Part shown: positions 11,201 through 64,000 of the stretch, in pieces
How positions within the stretch are numbered: the first letter of the stretch is position 1
Layout of the letters: each line of letters starts with the position of its first letter
Assembly: GCA_035582835.1 (NCBI GenBank)
Contig: JAYKAV010003124.1
Coordinates: forward strand, 225,323-289,322
DNA length: 64,000 bases
From: Phoebastria nigripes
Taxonomy: Eukaryota; Chordata; Aves; Procellariiformes; Diomedeidae
Direction: 5' to 3'
Notes under the pieces: generated by a model
Told to the model about the DNA's origin: nothing
Database searches by the model: none
Seen by the model: the letters and a program-made list of their open reading frames with translations, nothing else
Position numbers and translations under genes: made by a program

Positions 11201-14200
11201 TTGAGGGAAAACCCTGTAAGTTATGGGCACTCCTCACGTCTTGGCTCTGAGCATAGGGTACATAGCCCTGTTGTGAGGGGAGGAGTTGTCTGTCCCCTTC
11301 CCGCTGGGCTCAAGGTTCCTGAGTGGTATGTGGACTCCTGTCACCATGGCTGGGTGCATTTGAGATGAATGCAGGAGGTGACACCGCTAGATCCCAGGAG
11401 AGCTGGATTCTTGCCAGTCCTGGGGGGGCGTGGGACATCTGAGCCATGACTGGGGCTTGGAGGTGCCTTGCTGAGGCTGTGGGACAGTACTGAGCAGGGC
11501 TGGGGGTGAGGGATCTGAAATTAACTCCTTATGTTTTTCCCTAATGTGGCTTCATTTTACTTCTGCAGTAGGAGAAGGGGAGGAATTGATCAGCCCTTGT
11601 TTACCACCTGGCTTCAAATCTGAATGGCAACATGCTGAGATAGTGTACAAAATTAAAGGACAGAAGGCAGGTATAGTGATTTATCACTCTTCCTATCTAG
11701 GCCAGCATGCTATTAGCAGAGTAAATGATATACTCTCAGCCTCTTGCAAAGACACTAGATTCTCTGTTGACTGTTCTGTCTGGCTCCTCTTGACGTGCTG
11801 TTAAAGAGATTCTGCAGCTCTTTCCTCTTGTGCCATAGTGTGTCTGTCCAGTCAGCAAAGCTGCTAGTAGTGATGCAGATGGAGTTGAGCAATCCCTGAA
11901 CAGGTCTTTCAAAATCCTTCTGCCTTAAATGATGTCCATCTCTGATCTATTGAATACTTAGTCCCAACCTGAGGATAGGTGTTGCCACTGGAAGAAGATG
12001 CAGATTTCAGTTCTCTGTGAAGAGCTTATGAAGTGCTATTGTGCAAAAGGGAGGCTGTTTCCTCGCAGATCCTCAATAAATTGTATGTATNTTTAAAACT
12101 CTGCCTATAATACACTGGGTTTCTTTGCCTTCTTTTAGGTGAGCCTCTGTATGAGTCTTGTTCTAACAAAGTGGCAAAGATGCTCTACAAAAAAGTGCAT
12201 AAAGCTGAGGAAGTGAAGGACTTGGATTTTTATACTTTCTCCTACTACTATGACCGTGCAGCAGAGGTTGGTCTCATAGGTANGTTTGCTCCTGTTTTCA
12301 TTTCATTTCAAATGACAAGTTGTGGAAGAAATGGTAACACTTAGACACATCATGATGCTTTGCTAAGCTGTCATGGAACTTAGTCTTTTGTTACACTGCT
12401 GTGCAGCATTGGTCTCGACTGGATATTGAATGCTATTTAATTTCTATAGAGAAGGGACTGGGGCTGTGAAATAAGACCTGCAACTTCTGGTAATGGTTTT
12501 TAAACAAACTGTCTGCATTTCAGAAATCGTTGTTGTCTCATTAACTCTACAATCCAAAATAGAAAAAAGCCCTCATAATGATAAACAAATTTCTTGGGTG
12601 GTAAAGCAGTAAAGTGATCTTGGGCTGTGTGTTCTGCTTCACTGACCTTTTTAGATGGAATGAAGATTTTCAGGTAATTCCACGTGTATTCAGAATGCAT
12701 CCCATCTCTTTTCCAGTGGTATGCTGGTGTACAGAAAGCTGTTGTGTTCAGTGGTAGAAAGCAGATGATGAGATCTCAAGCTGATTTGGACAAACATACC
12801 CCCCTCCTCAGCCACTTTGTTTTACAAATAATTTCAGATTTAATATGTCGCAGAGCACCACTGCCCTGCCACTTCCCAGATCTGGTCAAAGGCGTTAACT
12901 GCGTTCAGGCATCACTGGGCAGGGCAGCACAGACGTGGGGACAAGGTGAGAGAGTCTGTAAACTATATTTCTTTAGGAAACGAGGCTAAAAGTTCTTCAT
13001 AAAACGAGGCTTTTCAGTCTATGTTAAGAATCTTTTAAAGGTTCTTTTACCTTTAAAGCAAGTGTGAGTTTTGTCATTGATTTCAGTGGCTCAAGGTTTG
13101 ATTTCCAAACAACTTTTGTCACTTGAATCTACAATTGCCTTTATACAAAAACCATAAAAGACCATGTTTTTTTTTTCTTTTAGATAAAGAAAAAGGAGGA
13201 ATCTTAACTGTCGGTGACTTTGAAATTGCAGCTAAATACGGTGAGCAAAATACAATCAAACACACACTAGTAATTGTGTGTAAATTCATACCCAGGTGGC
13301 AAATGTGTGACATGCTAAGAAGCCTGATTTTTTTGTTTTAAGTAAATATTGAACACCTCCCTTGAGCACCTCGCTCCATAGCATCTCGCCAACATTTCTG
13401 CTTATTTCTGAAAATCTCAACTATTTTTATAATAATTCTTGCTTTTGCAGCCCACGTAAGACACATCTTATAATACTTATATTTCAAAAATCTCTCAAGA
13501 ATTACCAATAAACTTGCCAGTTAACAGTTGTCCTGAAATCATGCTTTCAAAATAGATGTGGGGGTTCTCATCCTGTTAGTATAACCTGTTGTAATCTGGT
13601 TTAATTTTTCTTTTTGTCTCAAGATTTGTTCATATGCTTGATTGTTAATCAGAAAAGGGGGAAAACCGGTTCGTAGCTTTTCGCTTCATCAGCTGCAGAG
13701 AGAACTGCCTACGCAGATGTACAAATGTAAACATTCTTTTCTTAATATCACAAACTCAGGCTTTGATCAAACTGACATGGGGCTTTTTGGTAAACTTTAT
13801 GAATGACTGAACAATTGTTGCAGTTCTGATTTCTGGACTACCATTTGCGTAATTCATCCTGAGAAAGGAAGTGGGTTTTATTTTGGTTTTGTCTTTCCTT
13901 TTTCTTTTCTTTTGTCTTTTCTTTTGTCTTTTTCTTTTTTCTTTGGTTTTGTCAAGATCTGTTGAGTGCTTATGCTCGAGAAACGTAACACACCTGAGGT
14001 TGCTCAGATTTTTGAAGGCTTGAAGTAGATAGAAGAAAAGTTGGAGGCCCTTTTCATCCTTTCCCGGAGAGATGCAAGAAACTCAGCTGTCTTAGGGGAG
14101 AGACAGAATGCCTTGATCTTCCTTCCAGTGTGCCAAAGCTTTCGTGCTTCTGCTAATGTGTGCGTGTCATTTCAACCCCATTGTAACAGGTTCCATCACT

Positions 14201-14770
14201 GCATAACTCAACTGACAAGAGGTGTTTTATGGATTCGTTTGAGGTTTTTCAAAGCTGGGCTGATGCTAGGCCTGAGCCCACAGTGTGCATTCAGACAGTT
14301 TTCTTTCTCTTTAGTATGTAAGACCATGGAAATCAGCCCCGGAAGCAGCCCTTTTCTCTGCATGGACCTCACGTACATCACCTGCCTCCTGCAAGAACTG
14401 GGCTTCCCGAGGAGTCAAGTCTTTAAGGTGATGCAGAAAATGGATTGCTGGGGAGAGCGGGCAGGAGGGTGCCGAGGCAGTAGTCGTCATGCCAGTAGCT
14501 CGGTCCTTGATTTGCGTTCTTGCTACAACACATGCTCTGTGATTGGGGGCGGAGGGACACTTGTCCCCACGATGGTGGTAACAGGTTGTGATAACCTTCA
14601 GCACTGCATTCACTTTGCATGCTTCTCCTTCTCCTGAAGGATTGTGTTGTAACTTTTTTGTGTGGNTTTTTTTTTTCCAGCTTGCCCGGAAAATTGACAA
14701 TGTTGAAACGAGCTGGGCGTTGGGAGCCACTTTTCATTACATCGACTCACTCAATAGACTGCAGTACTAA
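1966..14770 (+). CDS. ENTPD6: Ectonucleoside triphosphate diphosphohydrolase 6 (13 coding exons, complete)
   Basis: Nucleoside diphosphatase of the GDA1/CD39 family, acting on nucleoside diphosphates such as GDP and UDP in the Golgi or secreted. Coding exons: 1966-2224 (exon from 1878), 3608-3684, 4485-4628, 5795-5870, 7472-7507, 8691-8779, 10153-10232, 11151-11215, 11569-11670, 12139-12279, 13184-13240, 14315-14427, 14681-14770. All phases join, giving 442 residues; I recall about 484 in human, the difference being at the N-terminus. Residues 11-27 form one hydrophobic signal-anchor. Apyrase-conserved regions are visible: DAGSTGTR (68-75), ATAGLR (142-147), MNGTDEG (180-186), LDLGGGSTQ (211-219) and [11 protein letters not shown] in the tenth coding exon. 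The protein ends SLNRLQY, close to the human C-terminus. An alternative start is Met4. Base 12283, donor position +4 of exon 12139-12279, is ambiguous. PYGB follows on the same strand. Family and gene assignment are secure; splice points were placed by eye. Confidence 0.95.
2225..10152 (+). other. ENTPD6 introns between the first and seventh coding exons
   Basis: Excluding the exons inside it, this span is A+T-rich intronic DNA. A strongly A+T-rich patch lies at about 5056-5115. I see no tRNA, microRNA-like hairpin or recognisable mobile element. The longer open frames (for example 3235-3468 and 8608-8940, minus strand) match no family I know and most likely occur by chance. Confidence 0.5.
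8691..8779 (+). CDS. ENTPD6: ENTPD6 exon with ACR4
   Basis: The exon lies between 'catttcag' and GAG/gtaacg and encodes residues 199-227. It includes [15 protein letters not shown], the fourth apyrase-conserved region, which binds the second phosphate-binding loop side of the nucleotide. It follows the very small 36-base exon at 7472-7507, which completes ACR3. Confidence 0.9.
10367..10800 (-). mobile_element. Endogenous-retrovirus LTR fragment (noncoding), antisense in ENTPD6 intron
   Basis: The plus strand starts 'tgtggtggattaacc', then has 'gccaggtgcccaccaagcc', 'gggcaaaacagactcaactt', 'ttaatttaatttattgcc' and 'gggggttgcggtcagttcat'. I remember this order from a common avian LTR. On the minus strand 'ggcaataaattaaatt' supplies an AATAAA, so the LTR reads leftwards and its 3' end is at 10367. 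The other end fades out near 10800, so this is a truncated or diverged solo piece. No internal retroviral coding sequence is present. Family assignment is from memory. Confidence 0.6.
13891..13953 (+). repeat. Polypyrimidine (CTTTT)n-like low-complexity tract
   Basis: An imperfect run of 'cttttctttt' and 'gtctttt' units lies in the ENTPD6 intron between exons 13184-13240 and 14315-14427. It is a simple repeat, about 360 bases upstream of the next acceptor. Confidence 0.8.
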
Positions 14771-16145
14771 AGCTCCTTGAAAGTGACTTTTGGGAATCTC
14801 AGTTTTTGGAAACCCAACATGGGAGAATCTGTTGAAGGGCCTGCTTTTGGCTTCTGGAGTCCTTTGGGAGGTCATCTTAAACTAGGCCCCTTTCCTCCCA
14901 CCCCCTGCCAAGTCCCCTCCATCTCTAGCTCTTTTTTACAGCGCAGAGTGCAGTACCTAAAGAATAAGCCTTGATTTGACAGCATCCGCAGTCAACTTGA
15001 TGTAAAACTTGATCAGTGTTGAAGGAAAATCAGGACTCTGCAGGACATCTATGATCTCTATGAGAAAAACACACCTTTTTGGAATATGCCTGTACTATGT
15101 GCTTGTACTCTGCTGAAGTTGCTGTAGGAGATGGTCACTCCAGAAGGAACTCTCTACCGTCCTGATTTCAGGGTGGTTTTTTCCTGTTTGTCAGCAGTTT
15201 TCGGTGATGATTTTTATTTTACTACTTCCGTGTTTGAAGGTGAACTTCACTTTGTGTGTGCGTGCAAAGACAGTGCATTTACACAGATGTGCTGCTGACA
15301 GGCAGCAGCTTTGAAATGCAGTGTGGAAGTCTCAGCTCTGCTTTCCACTTGCTGAACTAGAAAAGCTCAGGAGCACTCTAGAAACTGGATATGGACTTAG
15401 AGGCATGAATCAGAGCCTGTATGCCCTGTAGGGTTAAAGCCTACACCCTAATGTTGGTTCCCTGGCTGTTGGGAGATGGGTGGTGGAAGACAACATCAGA
15501 TTTGTTGGATCTAGACGAGCAAGGCCTGGGAGTTGGTACAGGGCTACTGATGGATTTGGCAGTTCTAGCGTCGGTCAGGGTAAGATCGATGAACAAGACA
15601 CAGCCACAAAAATAAACCATGAGCACAACTTATTGGACCTCACAGACATTTGTGCCTTGGCAAGGTTGATGCAGGGCCTGGGATGAATGCATTTACATGG
15701 TGGGGTTTTGGGTGCTGCTTCCTGCAGACGCATCTCACTTCGATAATGAATGTATTGTGGTTGCACTGAGCCGTGGCAGGGTAGCTGCAATGCACCACTC
15801 CAACAGTGTCCTGTACGTCGGCTGGAAGTGATCTCAGAAGCAGCAGGAGCTGGAGAGGACATGCTGTGCTATTTGTAATCTAACTGTGGATTGTGTTGTG
15901 TTTGTGTGGATGTTTAGAGCAGACCCGAGTGGTCTTTTGGGGGTGCAAAAGAGCCCAGCCTCCCGGAGAGCCGGCAGTGNGTGCCCCGACTCATGGGCTC
16001 ATGGCCACAGCCTTGTCCTTTCCCTGCGGCAGCAAGACGTGGTACGGTGGCATGCGGTGCTGCGTGGCTGCTGGCTCTGCAGCTGAGTGTACAGGGGACA
16101 CCTGAACCCCACTGTACTGACAATAAAACCCCAATTTAAAATGAA
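14771..16145 (+). other. ENTPD6: ENTPD6 3' UTR
   Basis: This is noncoding sequence from the stop codon to the probable cleavage region after the poly(A) signal at 16122. A second AATAAA at 15611-15616 could end a shorter transcript. I see no coding exon in it. Confidence 0.65.
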
Positions 16146-16165
16146 AACGTGGTGGTGGTGGTGTG
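16122..16165 (+). terminator. ENTPD6 polyadenylation signal with GT-rich downstream element
   Basis: AATAAA at 16122-16127 is followed within about 25 bases by 'gtggtggtggtggtgtgg'. This is the classic vertebrate layout of a hexamer plus a GT-rich cleavage-stimulating element. Confidence 0.75.
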
Positions 16166-16204
16166 GCTTTTAGTGCTGGAGCCCGCAGGGCGCGTGGGTT
16201 GAGA

Positions 16205-16583
16205 AATGAGTGCCTTGACGCCATCCCTGTCCCCTCATGCCCTCACAGTCCCTCCACCGTCCCCATCCCCCCATGCCATCCCTGTCTCCATGTGCCATCC
16301 AGCCCCCCACACCATCCCTGTCCCCACGTGTCCCTGTCCCCTCAAACCATTCCCATCACCTCACACCTTCACAGCCCCAGATGCCATCCCTGTCCCCACA
16401 AGCTATCCCTATCCCCACACGCCATCCCAGCCCCCCATACCATCCCCGTCCCCACACACCATTCCAGCCCCCTATCCCATCCCCATCCCTACACGCCATC
16501 CCGGTTCCTACACACCGTCCCCGTCCCCACACACCATCCCCGTCCCCATCAGCCCGCCCCCGCCGCCACCCCGGTCCCGGGCC
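16205..16583. repeat. C-rich minisatellite-like repeat, unit like CCATCCCTGTCCCCA
   Basis: About 380 bases consist of variants of 'ccatccctgtcccca' and 'cacaccatccccgtcccca', nearly free of G on the plus strand. The long open frames crossing it are products of the repeat, not genes. It runs straight into the assembly gap just upstream of PYGB, so its true length is unknown. Confidence 0.8.
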
Positions 16584-16828
16584 NNNNNNNNNNNNNNNNN
16601 NNNNNNNNNNNNNNNNNNNNNNNNNNNNNNNNNNNNNNNNNNNNNNNNNNNNNNNNNNNNNNNNNNNNNNNNNNNNNNNNNNNNNNNNNNNNNNNNNNNN
16701 NNNNNNNNNNNNNNNNNNNNNNNNNNNNNNNNNNNNNNNNNNNNNNNNNNNNNNNNNNNNNNNNNNNNNNNNNNNNNNNNNNNNNNNNNNNNNNNNNNNN
16801 NNNNNNNNNNNNNNNNNNNNNNNNNNNN
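16584..16828. other. Assembly gap (245 N)
   Basis: A continuous run of N lies between C-rich repeat on the left and CGG-rich sequence on the right. It probably hides the PYGB core promoter and most of its 5' UTR. Confidence 0.95.
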
Positions 16829-16848
16829 GCCAGCGGCGGAGCCGGTCG

Positions 16849-16850
<2 letters not shown>

Positions 16851-16880
<30 letters not shown>
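16851..16880 (+). repeat. (CGG)10 trinucleotide repeat in PYGB 5' UTR
   Basis: Ten uninterrupted CGG units end one base before the start codon at 16882. The GCG codons that follow (Ala2, Ala3) partly extend the pattern. Confidence 0.9.
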
Positions 16881-16881
16881 G

Positions 16882-34503
<17,622 letters not shown>

Positions 34504-35450
34504 TGCAAGCACAGAGGGAAGGAAGGAGGGATGGGTTCCCAGCCCAGNAGGCCTCACCTGCATTTCACCACCAGTCAGAGGGGCTTGGCTCTGCAGAAAC
34601 AAGGCCTTTCCCTCAGGGAGGTAGAAGGATGCTCTGAGGAGGAGCCCTGACTGAGGAACAGGAGCTGGGGGAGAGGAGAAAGGACCCTGTGTTTGTACTC
34701 ATGTATCCAGCCTGCATGTGCTGCATAGTGCTTTTAGTGAGATGACCACAGATAAGTCTTCCACAGCTGTGCTCCATGCTTAACAAGGGCTTTCCAACTA
34801 AATCCTCCCCTCTCCCCCTGCACGGAGCCTGGCCTGGCCTCCTTGACCCTGTCCCACAAGCAGGTTTAGCCAACACAATAGTGTGTCTTGCATCCTCCTC
34901 CAGTGGGTCTACTAGCCCAAAAAGCTAGGGGAGGGAGAGGCCTCTGTCTGCCCCTCCGGTCACCCCCTTCCCCAGTAATGCCTAGAGAAGGTGGGGCTGG
35001 CTGTTAAAGCAGCTGGCCCCAGGGCAGGCACCAATGTCAAATGCTATGTGCCACAAGGAGAAGGAAAGAGGGCCTGGGATCAGCAACTTCCTTGCTTGAA
35101 GAAGCTTGAAGAGCTTGCCATAGCCTCCTCCCACACCTCTTTGTTAACTAAAAGCCCAGTAACCAAGCCACTCCAGGGATTTTTAGCCTCCGTGTCTGCA
35201 TAGAGAGGGTTGTACCTGCCACTGCCAGTAGTGGCCCCAAGCAGGCTCTTGGCTCTCCAGGCACAGCTGTATGCTGGGTGCTACGCAGGGGGTGAACATG
35301 TATCACATCTCTTGCATCCCTCCACAGCTGGGTCATGCTGCTCCATGTGTCCCTCCCAGTGCTGGGGTCANAGTTTAACACCCGTAGTGCTGTGTAGTGC
35401 ACCAGTACTCCCCTGTGTGACACCAACTCATTAAAACAACCGGAACACCT
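34504..35450 (+). other. PYGB: PYGB 3' UTR
   Basis: Noncoding sequence follows the stop at 34501-34503. A variant poly(A) signal ATTAAA at 35430-35435 is followed by 'gctggtttgactttgggctg', a T/G-rich downstream region. That gives a 3' UTR of about 0.95 kb. No AATAAA occurs nearer. Confidence 0.6.
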
Positions 35451-35470
35451 GCTGGTTTGACTTTGGGCTG
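35430..35470 (+). terminator. PYGB polyadenylation signal (ATTAAA)
   Basis: ATTAAA at 35430-35435 is the commonest natural variant of AATAAA, with a T/G-rich stretch about 20 bases downstream. A plus-strand AATAAA at 36360-36365 could serve as a distal site. Confidence 0.55.
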
Positions 35471-36074
35471 ACTTGTGACTATTCCACACCTGTGGGTTCA
35501 GATTGCAACAAATTCAGGCCATGACACCTGAAGCCATTCTGGCTTTCCCCAGCTGTGGCTTCATGGGATGTGGTCCCCTGCAGCTGGCATGGTGCTGGGG
35601 TGCTGACACCATCATGGGGCAACATGCCCACGGCAGAAAGGTCAGTCTTGCCAGTNCACAGGATGTACAGGATGGAGCTGGTACCAGAGGCTGCACTGGG
35701 CTAGCTAGGGCCAAAGCCATTTACCTGCACCCCTGGTGTGTTGACTATATGCACTGGGGTCACAGTGTTGGGTTTGCCCTGCAAATGGCGCAACAGGGCT
35801 CCTGTGCTATAAATCCCGCTGGCAGCTCCCATTTCCCCCATTCTCAGTGGGAAAGCAGAGCCTTGGCTGCAGCCGGACTACAGGCACAGACCCACTGGGC
35901 TCCAGGAGAGCCACTCACCCAGAGCTGGCAGCAGCCACAAAGACTTGCCCAGTCCCAGCTGCGAGCTCATTTCCCATGCACAACCCTACTGCAGCCCTGC
36001 CACGCACCCAGCTGATCTGCCCAACTGGGGAAAAAGTCCCCAAAACCGCCAGGTAAAACGGGTGAAGCTGGAGT
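35451..36074. other. Intergenic space between convergent PYGB and ABHD12
   Basis: About 0.6 kb separates the predicted 3' ends of the two genes. I see no gene or repeat in it. The 170-codon open frame at 35503-36015 lacks recognisable protein features. Confidence 0.5.
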
Positions 36075-38000
36075 GATCAGCAGTCAATGCCTTTATTAAA
36101 ACTACACCACTTTTAGATAAACATTTCAGTTTAAATTTCCAAGCATATCACCGGCCTACTAATAGGAATGGCAGTGTTGGGATCACCAACACCAGCAGTT
36201 CACATGCTGGACCCTCAGCTCTGTCACACAGGAGGAAGGCAGCCAGCCAGCCTCTGGCTCAGGCTGCGCTTTGCCCCAGGCCAGCTGCTGGCAGCAGCAT
36301 TAGCTGGAATGTGCACGTCACTCTCCAGAGCCAAGTAAGTGGTTCTCTTCTGTCAGTGCAATAAATACAAGTGCATCAAACGTAATTTAAGTGGCACAGT
36401 TAGCTTATGAGTATCATGGGTCAGAAACCTCAGGGAAAACCTCGCTATGGCAGAAGAATCTCAGTACAAGAACAAGCTACTGTCTGCTTTGCGACTAGTA
36501 TGAGCCTGCAGATATAACTTGGATGCATGCTGAGCGGTTTATACTACGCTGTACACCCCTGAACAGACCCTTCAGGCAGCACAATTCACTCTGAGCACTA
36601 GTGACTAAACCTACAGCACCTGGTATTGTCTATATAGACTGACAGGGGGCAGGGCCAGGTCCCCAGCCAGACAACACAGAGTCAGCATATGACCCTCTCC
36701 TGTCTCAGTGCAGAGCTCGTCAGTGGCATAAAACAGCCCCTGTTCTAGCCCCAAGCAGGGCAAGGACATCCCCAGAACCTCTCCCTGTGGGAGAGGCTCA
36801 TTTCCACTTCTGCCTCCTGGACAACGTCTCCAACCATGGCTGTGAGACAGGCTGAGAAGTGCTACTGGAAGTGCCTGGGACGCCCAGAGCACAGAAGGGA
36901 GGTGGAGGAAGAGATGAGGAGGGACACCCCAGACTATTACTTTTGCATCAAGAACAGAGGAAGAGTGTAGCCACCAAGAACAGGAAAACCTGACCTGGAG
37001 AGTTAAAATGTAGTTGAGGAAAAAACCCTGCCCTTCCCACCCAAAGGAAGCACATGTCTGTCTGGGTGTGTACAGGGAGAATGGAAGACATCCATTCCCA
37101 CATCCTGGGCCCACNTTCATGGAAGGGGGAGATCAAGCAAAAAAGTAATCTCACACTTTCCGGCTTAAACTCCCAAGTTTGCAATTTATCTACATAAGTC
37201 ACTTGAGTCCTAATAAGAAGTGCATGTGAAGACGGGGAGGAGCTCCACAGAGGATAGCAGGGATGGGAGCAAAAATGATGTTCAGAATGAAAAGGTTACA
37301 GAAAAGATAAAAGGGGACTAACCTTTTCCATTAAATAGATGTCTGAAAAGGAAGAACAAAAAAATCTTTCATTTTATTTCCAAATGTGTGCAATTAGCCC
37401 AACACTTGCAACACACTGTGACTGAAGATGTAAATAAAATTCTCTCTCACCACCTGGACCTTCCGTGTATTTGTAATTACAGCCACTTAGCGAAAAGGAA
37501 AGGCAAAACATGTATTTCCTAGAAAGAGAACACCTCAAACTCAAGCAAGACAACTGTGGTATGGAGACACGGCAAAAGCCATTTGCCTACAAATGAGTCT
37601 CTACGTGATCCAAAAACAGCAGCAGTGTTTAAAAGTGAAAGAAACACCCTTGGTCATGACACACGTGTCCTAGGAATGTCTGTCCTCAGTGGTACCACAC
37701 TGGATTGGCCAGGCTTTGTTGTGCTTACATTTTTCACGGTTTGGTACTGGCTCCTGGGCTGTTATCACCCCTCCATCCATGTCAAAAAAGAAGCCAACAA
37801 CTTCTTTCTTTACCATCACAGACGCTGATGCCGGGAGCTGGAGTCGCCAAGGGTACACATCAGGACCGGAGTGGGAATCCCTGACCTCCTCTAGTGCCAG
37901 GGATGGAAGAATGGCAGACTGACCCACAGGGAGGGGGGAGGAAAAGGAGAGAGAGGAAGGAAAGAAAGGAAAAATCTCTGTGCTGCCAAGCAGCCAGTCT
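36075..38000 (-). other. ABHD12: ABHD12 3' UTR
   Basis: Minus-strand noncoding sequence runs from the stop (38001-38003) to the distal poly(A) signal, read as TTTATT at 36092-36097 on the plus strand. A nearer signal (37373-37378) would give a UTR of about 0.65 kb. A purine-rich tract on the plus strand, about 37931-37977, would be pyrimidine-rich in the transcript. Confidence 0.5.
36092..36097 (-). terminator. ABHD12 distal polyadenylation signal
   Basis: The minus strand reads AATAAA, preceded by 'gtagtttt' and followed by 'ggcattgactgctgatc'. It is the last canonical hexamer before the PYGB 3' end. The alternative is the AATAAA at 37378-37373. Confidence 0.45.
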
Positions 38001-63988
<25,988 letters not shown>

Positions 63989-64000
63989 CTGTATAAAAGA

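Noticed and set aside
14041..14637. 198-codon plus-strand open frame around the penultimate ENTPD6 exon
   Set aside because: It is intron sequence read through ENTPD6 exon 14315-14427; only the exon part, in the frame joined to its neighbours, is real.
35503..36015. 170-codon open frame between PYGB and ABHD12
   Set aside because: Composition is low-information, no domain is visible, there is no splice or promoter context, and it extends into the gap between convergent genes.

Overview
The window looks like nuclear DNA of a bird. It holds three multi-exon vertebrate genes in the order ENTPD6 (+), PYGB (+), ABHD12 (-), which from memory is also their order on human chromosome 20p11. The interspersed repeats are of avian type: CR1 LINEs and what looks like a piece of an avian endogenous-retrovirus LTR, with no mammalian SINEs. 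Introns follow GT-AG with one GC-AG exception. Dozens of single ambiguous bases and one 245-base N run mark it as a draft assembly.

Layout. 1-1877: CpG-rich start, then upstream or first-intron DNA with a CR1 scrap. 1878-16145: ENTPD6, 13 coding exons predicting 442 residues, with a 3' UTR of about 1.4 kb. 16205-16583: C-rich low-complexity DNA. 16584-16828: sequence gap over the likely PYGB core promoter. 16829-35450: PYGB, 20 coding exons joining to exactly 843 residues. 35450-36075: short intergenic space between convergent 3' ends. 36075-63988: ABHD12 on the minus strand, coding exons 2 to 13 (about 334 residues). Exon 1 lies beyond the right edge. The 10.9 kb ABHD12 intron 5 contains a degraded, nearly complete CR1 element in antisense orientation, and a second CR1 3' fragment sits 53 bases from exon 4.

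The three products do not form one pathway: ENTPD6 is a nucleoside diphosphatase of the secretory pathway, PYGB is the brain-type cytosolic glycogen phosphorylase, and ABHD12 is a membrane lysophosphatidylserine lipase. Splice junctions were placed by eye, using reading-phase continuity and remembered human proteins. In all three genes every coding junction kept phase, and no frameshift or premature stop was found.

I found no undescribed biological system. The points worth a second look are local: a GC-AG intron and very short exons in ABHD12, a CGG repeat just before the PYGB start codon beside the gap, a 26-29 base minisatellite in PYGB intron 1 that keeps long false ORFs open, an upstream ORF and a NAG-TAG acceptor in ENTPD6, and an unassigned 6.9 kb part of ABHD12 intron 5.
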